A stretch of DNA of 5,190 nt from contig JALURF010000059.1 in the NCBI GenBank assembly GCA_027017165.1, positions 1 through 5,190 of the forward strand. The letters run 5' to 3'. The position numbers and the translations under genes were made by a program. The notes beneath the pieces are model-generated. The model had not been told where the DNA came from. It made no database searches and worked only from the letters and a program-made list of their open reading frames with translations. Shown here piece by piece: positions 1 to 4,683 of the stretch (position 1 is its first letter; each line of letters opens with the position of its first letter). This stretch comes from Thermofilaceae archaeon (GTDB lineage Archaea; Thermoproteota; Thermoprotei; Thermofilales; B69-G16).

Positions 1-663
1 CACAGCCATCAATACGTTTCCCGTAGGCGCCTCCCGCCTAATATTCCGCACGATATTCTCTACTATATCCCCTATATCCCATGAACCACTGCACTTACAA
101 ATTTCGAATAAGAAGTTGCTCAAAATGGCTCTCCCATACTGAGTGTGCCTTACTTCCGGGTGAAACTGTACACCGTAAAACTTGCCTAGCTTGAAAGCCG
201 CTATTATCTCCTCCGATCGAGCCAACACTTCTGCTCCAGCAGGAACTTTAGACACCCAATCTCCATGAGACATCCATACAACCTGTCTAGCGGGAAGCCC
301 CTTGAACAACTCGTCTTTTTCAACCACCTCTATTTCAGCGCGTCCATACTCTCCCTTCTCTCCTCTCTCAACCCTCCCTCCCAATAAGTAAGCGAGTAGT
401 TGATGACCATAACATATACCGAGAACCGGAATTCTGCCTTTCAGAAGCCATTCCTCTACTTCTTTTCTAAGCTTAGGGGCATCGGTCCTATAGACGTTGT
501 CCGGTCCTCCAGAGAGAATAATTCCCTTCACCTTTCCATCTTTAATATTTTCAAGCGGCACGTCAAAGGGCAGGATTTCGCTATAAACTTTAAGCTCTCT
601 TATCCTCCTAGCTATAAGATGGGTATATTGAGATCCAAAATCGAGAACTATTATTTTTTCCAC
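1..663 (-). CDS. guaA: GMP synthase (glutamine-hydrolysing), N-terminal part, 3' end off window
   Basis: GMP synthase aminates XMP to GMP, using ammonia released from glutamine and ATP, as the last step of GMP synthesis in the cytoplasm. The visible 221 residues begin (V/M)EKIIVLDFGSQYT, the usual start of the class I glutamine amidotransferase domain. The triad is complete: nucleophile Cys84 in GICYGHQ, and His168 and Glu170 in QFHPE. An SGGP loop lies near residues 51-54. After the domain, the frame runs open to base 1, ending TGNVLMAV, which is where the PP-loop motif (SGGVDS) of the ATP-pyrophosphatase domain should begin. This points to the fused two-domain enzyme rather than the split GuaAa/GuaAb subunits of many archaea. 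The start is GTG at 663, chosen because the family N-terminus begins there; a GGGGG stretch lies upstream. It overlaps the amidohydrolase by 13 nt, so translational coupling is likely. Identity is secure; the fusion is inferred from the last residues. Confidence 0.96.
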   Translation of the reverse strand, partial: MEKIIVLDFGSQYTHLIARRIRELKVYSEILPFDVPLENIKDGKVKGIILSGGPDNVYRTDAPKLRKEVEEWLLKGRIPVLGICYGHQLLAYLLGGRVERGEKGEYGRAEIEVVEKDELFKGLPARQVVWMSHGDWVSKVPAGAEVLARSEEIIAAFKLGKFYGVQFHPEVRHTQYGRAILSNFLFEICKCSGSWDIGDIVENIVRNIRREAPTGNVLMAV

Positions 664-1778
664 TCCGAGCTTCCCCCGGAAGGATATTTTTCTAAAAGAA
701 ACTTTCTATAAGCTTCTACAACTCTGCGCAGATTATCATAGTTAAAATTGCTGATCCAACCCTCAACTACGGCAGCTCTTCCCCTAACAAAGACGTAGGA
801 GGGCAGAATCTTTAATCTAAGAACCTTCTCCAATTTTTCATCAAAAAATGCATAGTCACCTCTATGCTCGACGCCGTATAGCCTATAGCCACTTACACTA
901 GCCTTCTCCAATATTTCTCGAGTTTTTTCACGACCATGAATTTCCAACGCTTTCGCGAGATCTTCAAATAAGCCGCCAAAGAGGAGCGGCCAGTCACTTC
1001 CAAATCCCTCTACCACTTCTAGATTTCTCTGAGTCCTCCCGTATAAGGCTAGGTTGGAGGATAAACACTGGACAACTTTCACTCCTAGGGATTTGTAATC
1101 TTCTTCTTCTATACAGTGGACTCCTATAACCCTCGTTTTCCCCGGAAGCCTCAGAAGTCTAGCCAGTTCTCTGAGCTCTCTAACTCCTTCGCTTAAGTGC
1201 AGGGCAAAAACCAATCCATTATTTTCAGCCAGCTTATAACATTTCACTATTTCAAAGGTATGTGTGAATTTTAGAGAATGGCAGAAAACTCCTAGCTTAA
1301 AAGTCTCTCCCGTATCTAAAGTCTCCACGTAGCTCAGTACCGGAAGTATTCTATCCAGTGGGTCCCATCCATTCATGTTTATAATCGTAGGAGTCGCTAC
1401 GACTCTAGGCCTCTCTCGGAGTTCGGCGACAGCTCTCAAATTAGCTCTGAAATTGCCAGTAAGAGCTATTAACGTTACCCCCTGAAGGAGAGAAAGCATT
1501 AAAGTCAATTTAGACAGTTTAGTACAGGCGTTTAAATCTTCTCTTAAAGCTTTCTCATTCACTTTAAGCTTTCGCTTTAACATCCACTCTACGTAGTTCC
1601 TCCAAGGACCGCCCTCTAAACCAGCATCTATCACATGTGGATGCGCGTGGCAGTCTGAAAACCCGGGGTATATTCCGCTCTTAAACCATAAATCTTCCTT
1701 TAAGCTGGGCACTACGAGCCTAGCTTTCTCAATTAAGCCTTTAGGAGTATATAATTCATCTACCTCTATCACAGCCAT
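651..1778 (-). CDS. Metal-dependent amidohydrolase, deaminase-like, substrate unknown
   Basis: A 375-residue member of the amidohydrolase superfamily (TIM-barrel metal hydrolases). The metal and catalytic signature reads in order: HxH at His44/His46 in PGFSDCHAHPH, HxxE at His194/Glu197 in ALHLSEG, His221 in GVHCIEE, and Asp262 in GSDWP. HxxE followed by a further His and an Asp resembles the mononuclear deaminase branch (guanine, SAH/MTA and chlorotriazine-type enzymes). I see no carboxylated-lysine signature of dihydroorotase or urease type. The small beta-sandwich is formed by the N-terminus (about 1-38) and residues about 305-342, ending in VFVRGRAAVVEG, as is usual for the family. ATG at 1778 overlaps the guaB stop by 10 nt, and the gene's own end overlaps guaA by 13 nt, so it sits inside the GMP biosynthesis unit. 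A purine or purine-derivative substrate is inference from position; motifs alone do not settle it. The fold is certain, the reaction is not. Confidence 0.9.
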   Translation of the reverse strand: MAVIEVDELYTPKGLIEKARLVVPSLKEDLWFKSGIYPGFSDCHAHPHVIDAGLEGGPWRNYVEWMLKRKLKVNEKALREDLNACTKLSKLTLMLSLLQGVTLIALTGNFRANLRAVAELRERPRVVATPTIINMNGWDPLDRILPVLSYVETLDTGETFKLGVFCHSLKFTHTFEIVKCYKLAENNGLVFALHLSEGVRELRELARLLRLPGKTRVIGVHCIEEEDYKSLGVKVVQCLSSNLALYGRTQRNLEVVEGFGSDWPLLFGGLFEDLAKALEIHGREKTREILEKASVSGYRLYGVEHRGDYAFFDEKLEKVLRLKILPSYVFVRGRAAVVEGWISNFNYDNLRRVVEAYRKFLLEKYPSGGSSEWKK

Positions 1779-2830
1779 AGCTCATCAGCCAGGATAATTC
1801 CTCTAGGCTTACTCTCTCCGGCTCCAGCCAGGGTTATCCTGACAAATCTAGCTTTAGCTTTAAGTTCTCCAAGATTTTTAGCGCCGAGATACCCCATCCC
1901 CTGCTTTAACCCGCCTACTAAGTACTCTAGTACCTCGCGGAGAGAACCCCTATACTCCACGTACCCCTCAACGCCCTCGGGCACTTTCTTAAACTCGCCA
2001 TACCTAGCTGAACCAGAAGCCAAAGCTCCCTTAGACCCCATCCCTCTATACTTCTTATACGCTTTACCGGAAATTCTCAAAACTTCTCCAGGAGCTTCAT
2101 CAGTTCCGGCTAATAGATAGCCTAGCATAACCGCGTCGGCGCCCGCGGCTAAAGCCTTAACGATATCCGCTGGCTTCTCTATTCCACCGTCAGCAACTAC
2201 GCTAACTCCGTATTCAGAAGCTACATCCGCAACCCAAGCCACTGCGGTCAACTGGGGAACTCCTACCCCAGCTACTTCTCTCGTAGTACAAGCATGTCCA
2301 GGACCTATTCCCACTCTTAGAGAATCAGCGCCAGCTTCTATCAAAGCCTCAGCTCCTTCTCCTGTAGCTACATTACCAGCCATAACCTCGACGCCGTATT
2401 CGCCCTTAAACCTTTTCACGGCTTCAAGCACGTTCTTGCTATGACCGTGAGCAGTATCTATAACCACTATATCAACTTCTTTCTCGGCGAGTCGAGCTAC
2501 CTTATCGTCGTCGAAAGGTCCAACAGCGACTCCTATCGGCAATCCTTCCTCATGTAACCTATCGATAGCTTTTAGAGCCTCATCGAGGTCCAGGTTTCTG
2601 GGCAGTATTCCTAAACCGCCCATTTTTCCTATGGCATGCGCCATTTCAGGACCAGTAACGGTATCCATTGGAGAGCTTAGAATGGGGATTTTAAGCTTTA
2701 AGTTACTGGTTAGCCGCGTAGAAACGTCTATTTCGCCCAGTTTAACGTCGGAATACTGTGGTATCAATAAGACGTCGTTAAACGAGAGTCCTAGAGGAGG
2801 GTCTTTGAGCTTTTCGCTATAATTCCCCAT
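1769..2830 (-). CDS. guaB: IMP dehydrogenase, CBS-less short form
   Basis: IMP dehydrogenase oxidises IMP to XMP with NAD+, the committed step to GMP. From ATG 2830 the protein has 353 residues. Family landmarks: PLGLSFNDVLLIPQ near 12-25, SSPMDTVTG near 52-60, the active-site loop GIGPGHACTTR with catalytic Cys181, VVADGG near 211-216, YRGMGS near 261-266, the flap Arg-Tyr dyad Arg276/Tyr277, VPEGVEG near 283-289, and GGLKQGMGY. The barrel runs from LGILPRNL directly into PIGVAVG, so the CBS (Bateman) pair that usually interrupts it, and makes most family members about 480-500 residues, is absent. YRGMGS, the RY dyad and the PEG motif argue against GMP reductase, which is of similar length. 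The loop residue usually Ser (GPGS) is His179 here, and the C-terminal ESHPH-like tail reads ESKPR. A longer version from TTG 2845 (five extra residues) is possible; I prefer ATG because the family N-terminus starts there, although neither start has a good ribosome binding site. First gene of the unit with the amidohydrolase and guaA. Confidence 0.95.
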   Translation of the reverse strand: MGNYSEKLKDPPLGLSFNDVLLIPQYSDVKLGEIDVSTRLTSNLKLKIPILSSPMDTVTGPEMAHAIGKMGGLGILPRNLDLDEALKAIDRLHEEGLPIGVAVGPFDDDKVARLAEKEVDIVVIDTAHGHSKNVLEAVKRFKGEYGVEVMAGNVATGEGAEALIEAGADSLRVGIGPGHACTTREVAGVGVPQLTAVAWVADVASEYGVSVVADGGIEKPADIVKALAAGADAVMLGYLLAGTDEAPGEVLRISGKAYKKYRGMGSKGALASGSARYGEFKKVPEGVEGYVEYRGSLREVLEYLVGGLKQGMGYLGAKNLGELKAKARFVRITLAGAGESKPRGIILADELWL

Positions 2831-2837
2831 GTATGGT

Positions 2838-2848
2838 ATATTCAATAT
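2838..2848. repeat. Operator-like palindrome at the guaB start
   Basis: ATATT-C-AATAT is an 11-bp palindrome with a one-base centre. It covers the possible TTG start of guaB and lies in the leader of the ATG-started version. The same 11-mer occurs, inverted, at 4140-4150 in front of the small membrane gene. A repressor site is possible, but the sequence is AT-rich and chance cannot be excluded. Confidence 0.3.
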
Positions 2849-2884
2849 GGAGGATTAACCTTTTTGGTAAATACCGAATATAGA

Positions 2885-2892
2885 TTTATAAA
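2885..2892 (+). promoter_or_regulatory. Palindromic TATA box between guaB and the PhoU-like gene
   Basis: TTTATAAA is an archaeal TATA-box match. About 25 nt downstream lies a likely transcription start near 2913, followed by AGGGA (2914-2918) as a ribosome binding site and ATG at 2924. The octamer is its own reverse complement, so TATA-binding protein could also direct leftward transcription, starting near 2863 and reading into guaB with an 18-nt (TTG) or 33-nt (ATG) leader. The rightward assignment is the stronger one, because spacing, leader and ribosome binding site all agree. Confidence 0.6.
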
Positions 2893-2903
2893 CCTACTAT
2901 ATA

Positions 2904-2913
2904 GAATATATTC
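2904..2913. repeat. Perfect 10-bp palindrome near the predicted start site of the PhoU-like gene
   Basis: GAATATATTC is fully self-complementary. It sits between the TATA box (2885-2892) and the ribosome binding site, about where RNA polymerase would begin. That is a classic place for an archaeal repressor or autoregulatory site. GAATAT also appears at 2875-2880 and, on the minus strand, in the guaB palindrome. Confidence 0.3.
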
Positions 2914-2923
2914 AGGGATATCG

Positions 2924-3907
2924 ATGAAAGAGAAAGCATATATAAGATCTATTCAAAAAACCGGAAAATCGACATTTATAGTCTCCCTACCTCGCGAGTG
3001 GGTTCTCGGCAGCGGCCTCGAGAAGGGCGAAAAAGTATTACTGGAGCTTTTAGACGACGGATCTATAAGAATAAAACCATATGCTCTCGAGGAAAAACCA
3101 CAGTTGATAGAGAGAACGGCGACTCTCGAAGTAAAAAAGGAGGAGACGTGGGGTATTGAAAGACTTTTAATAGCTTATTACGAGGCTGGCTATAATACGA
3201 TAGTAATCCATCAAAAACCCTATTTAAGCGAGGAATTGAGAAACGAAGTTAGGAGGGTATTGCTGAGGCTTAGCGGGCTTGAAATAGTAGAGGAATCCTC
3301 AGACCAGCTAATTCTACAAGTTATAATCGACGAATCCCAAATACCGATCAAAAGAACTCTTGAACGAATGGAAAATATAGTCCGCTCTATGATCCTAGAC
3401 TTGAAAAAGGGAATAGCTAGTAGAAACACGAAAATCTTAGAAAGCATAATAGAACGAGATAATGAACTGGATAAATTCTACTTCTTCCTAGGCAGGCAAG
3501 CCGTAGTAGCCATTAAAGGGAGGAGAATTGCTTTAAACATGGGGCTTGAGGAGACCGTTCTGGTCCTACCCTATAAAACCTACGGCAAATGTCTCGAGGA
3601 AATGGGAGATACTCTCGTATCGGTGACCCGCTATATCTTATCTAAAAGCGATAGACTAGACGTTAATAGGCTGCTGGAGATTTTCAATTATTTAGAAAAA
3701 AGCTTCGAATGGGCAGTTAAAGCTTTTAAAGAAGACAGCGAGGAAGCCGTAAAAGCCGTGAGCAACCTGTATACTAGTTTTTTCCTAAGCTTTGAACAAC
3801 AAATATACGAGCCCGACGCGATGATACTCTCGGCAAGCCGTTTCTTAAGCCTATGCATAGACGTTCTGGAGGCGCACGTCGAGAAACAAGCATTAGTAGG
3901 AAGCTAA
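2924..3907 (+). CDS. AbrB-PhoU fusion regulator (phosphate-uptake regulator type)
   Basis: A 327-residue protein with an N-terminal AbrB/SpoVT (swapped-hairpin) DNA-binding domain, residues about 5-51 (RSIQKTGKSTFIVSLPREWV, then GLEKGEKVLLE and GSIRIKP). It is followed by a linking region to about 140 and two PhoU-like three-helix bundles. The first PhoU half carries an acidic metal-type motif, ERDNELD, at 177-183; the second carries EEMGDT at 225-230, a diverged form of the ERMGDH-type motif. PhoU proteins normally connect phosphate status to Pst transport, and archaeal AbrB-PhoU fusions are thought to act as transcription regulators. No phosphate transporter is in view, so the target is open. 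I start it at ATG 2924, with AGGGA six bases upstream. The frame extends back to TTG 2864, but that would translate through the TATA box and the family N-terminus begins at MKEKAYIRSIQ. It is divergent from guaB and ends 13 bases before the convergent small membrane gene. Confidence 0.88.
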   Translation: MKEKAYIRSIQKTGKSTFIVSLPREWVLGSGLEKGEKVLLELLDDGSIRIKPYALEEKPQLIERTATLEVKKEETWGIERLLIAYYEAGYNTIVIHQKPYLSEELRNEVRRVLLRLSGLEIVEESSDQLILQVIIDESQIPIKRTLERMENIVRSMILDLKKGIASRNTKILESIIERDNELDKFYFFLGRQAVVAIKGRRIALNMGLEETVLVLPYKTYGKCLEEMGDTLVSVTRYILSKSDRLDVNRLLEIFNYLEKSFEWAVKAFKEDSEEAVKAVSNLYTSFFLSFEQQIYEPDAMILSASRFLSLCIDVLEAHVEKQALVGS

Positions 3908-3920
3908 AATAAAGATAATG

Positions 3921-4127
3921 TTAAAGTTTCTTTAGTATAGCTATAGCCGCTATTATCAAAAAAGCGACACCAGTAAACATCAGGTTTTTCGTTATAAAAT
4001 AGACTATAGCCGCCACGATGAAAGCTGGCAATAATACTATTAATAATTTAATTACAAAGATTATCAGTATCAAGCCTATAGCTATCAATGCCAGGAATAT
4101 TAAAAGCTCGATCGGAGAGTACACCAT
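3921..4127 (-). CDS. Small hydrophobic membrane protein, function unknown
   Basis: Sixty-eight residues, nearly all Ile, Leu, Ala, Val and Phe. Hydrophobic segments lie at about 6-26, 28-46 and 49-65, split by Lys27 and Lys47, with a short Lys-Lys-Leu tail. It could form two long or three short membrane helices. I recognise no family. It looks like a real gene because ATG 4127 is preceded by a GGTGG ribosome binding site (4133-4137) and, farther up, a TATA-like TTATATA (4159-4165), and because it fills the gap to the convergent PhoU-like gene almost exactly. It lies 49 bases after the MGMT-like gene, so read-through from there is also possible. An inverted repeat in its promoter suggests regulation. 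A link to envelope or ion handling would be a guess. Confidence 0.7.
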   Translation of the reverse strand: MVYSPIELLIFLALIAIGLILIIFVIKLLIVLLPAFIVAAIVYFITKNLMFTGVAFLIIAAIAILKKL

Positions 4128-4139
4128 TCAAACCACCAA

Positions 4140-4156
4140 ATATTGAATATCAATAT
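4140..4156. repeat. Operator-like inverted repeat in the small membrane gene's promoter
   Basis: Arms ATATTG (4140-4145) and CAATAT (4151-4156) flank a 5-base AATAT spacer. The repeat occupies the space between the TATA-like box (4159-4165) and the ribosome binding site (4133-4137), where a bound protein would block polymerase. Its left 11 bases match, inverted, the palindrome at 2838-2848. Confidence 0.4.
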
Positions 4157-4158
4157 CC

Positions 4159-4165
4159 TATATAA
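4159..4165 (-). promoter_or_regulatory. TATA-like box of the small membrane gene
   Basis: On the minus strand TTATATA, with AT-rich flank AATTA just upstream, stands about 25 nt before a likely start near 4137. This leaves a leader of about ten bases that contains the GGTGG ribosome binding site before ATG 4127. Confidence 0.45.
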
Positions 4166-4176
4166 TAATTCCCCGA

Positions 4177-4638
4177 CTACTTGAAAATCCAGAGATACTC
4201 TTTAAAATTCTCAACTTTAAACTTCCTACCTCTCTTTACAATATTAAATCCTTCACTTCTCAAACGCTCAGCCTGAAGCTCTACGCCTCCCGGAAACTTC
4301 TCGTTCAAACTACCGTCAGGCCTCAACACCCTCCAATATGGAGTAACCTCCTCTAAAGTCTTTCCACTCCTCAACTCTTCTTCAGCACATTCAGCAACGA
4401 TTTTTATAAACCACCCAGTCGCCAGAGGACAAGCGAGATCAACGCCAAAATCCCTAGCCAGCTTCTCTCTTAAAATCCGAGTAGTTACGAGTCTGCCCCG
4501 CGGAATTTTCCTTATAAGAGAATCCACCAATCGAGGAGTAGGAATAAGCATTTTACCCCTGCCCCTCGGATCATCTACAATTTCAGGCTTTTTCTTAGCC
4601 TCGAATTTCTCTCGCCAACTCTTCCTCCTATACGGCAT
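4177..4638 (-). CDS. MGMT-family (Ogt/ATL-like) DNA-binding protein without acceptor Cys motif
   Basis: A 153-residue protein related to the DNA-binding domain of O6-alkylguanine-DNA alkyltransferases and alkyltransferase-like proteins. It has a basic N-terminal tail (about 1-30), IPTPRLVDSLIRKIPRGRLVT-type core at 32-52, LARDFGVDLACPLATGWF near 60-77, TPYWRVLRPDGSLN at 99-112, and PGGVELQAERLRSEGF at 116-131. The position of the MGMT PCHR acceptor motif is occupied by PYWRV, so alkyl transfer by the usual Cys is not expected. ATL proteins have PWHR there and recruit repair factors by flipping damaged bases; this protein may act similarly, but that is inference. The remaining notable Cys is Cys70 in the ACPLATG segment. 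I recall this as a recurrent MGMT-family subgroup in bacteria and archaea without an established function. ATG 4638 has no ribosome binding site; a TTTTTA box 26 bases upstream suggests a leaderless transcript. Confidence 0.85.
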   Translation of the reverse strand: MPYRRKSWREKFEAKKKPEIVDDPRGRGKMLIPTPRLVDSLIRKIPRGRLVTTRILREKLARDFGVDLACPLATGWFIKIVAECAEEELRSGKTLEEVTPYWRVLRPDGSLNEKFPGGVELQAERLRSEGFNIVKRGRKFKVENFKEYLWIFK

Positions 4639-4660
4639 AATTCTAAAACTACTATAGGGA

Positions 4661-4666
4661 TAAAAA
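4661..4666 (-). promoter_or_regulatory. TATA-like box of the MGMT-like gene (leaderless)
   Basis: On the minus strand TTTTTA is centred about 26 bases upstream of ATG 4638, the expected spacing for transcription starting at or next to the start codon. Absence of any purine-rich ribosome binding site before the ATG fits a leaderless message. The same T run would end the terminator-like hairpin of the upstream gene. Confidence 0.45.
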
Positions 4667-4680
4667 GGCTAACGCTTAGC
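4661..4680 (-). terminator. Hairpin plus T-run after the SDR gene
   Basis: Four bases past the SDR stop codon the minus strand reads GCTAA-GCG-TTAGC (4680-4668), a five-base-pair stem with a three-base loop, followed by C and TTTTT. It resembles an intrinsic terminator. Archaeal termination depends mainly on the T-run, which is present; the short stem may be incidental. Confidence 0.35.
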
Positions 4681-4683
4681 TTA

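Noticed and set aside
400..711. Plus-strand open frame of 103 codons
   Set aside because: It lies antisense to guaA, whose Cys84 motif and N-terminus are clear, and to the end of the amidohydrolase; its translation has no recognisable domain.
2631..2822. Plus-strand open frame of 63 codons
   Set aside because: Antisense shadow of the conserved N-terminal part of IMP dehydrogenase; no promoter or ribosome binding site seen.
1769..2845. GMP reductase instead of IMP dehydrogenase, because of the short length
   Set aside because: YRGMGS, the Arg-Tyr flap dyad and VPEGVEG are IMP dehydrogenase features; the position next to guaA also fits IMP dehydrogenase.
3220..3447. Minus-strand open frame of 75 codons
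   Set aside because: Antisense shadow of the AbrB-PhoU gene; the Ser/Ile-rich translation is typical of reading a helical protein gene backwards.
4128..4176. Possible small RNA or attachment site in the AT-rich gap
   Set aside because: Only 49 bases; promoter elements and one inverted repeat account for it, with no tRNA-like or longer paired structure.
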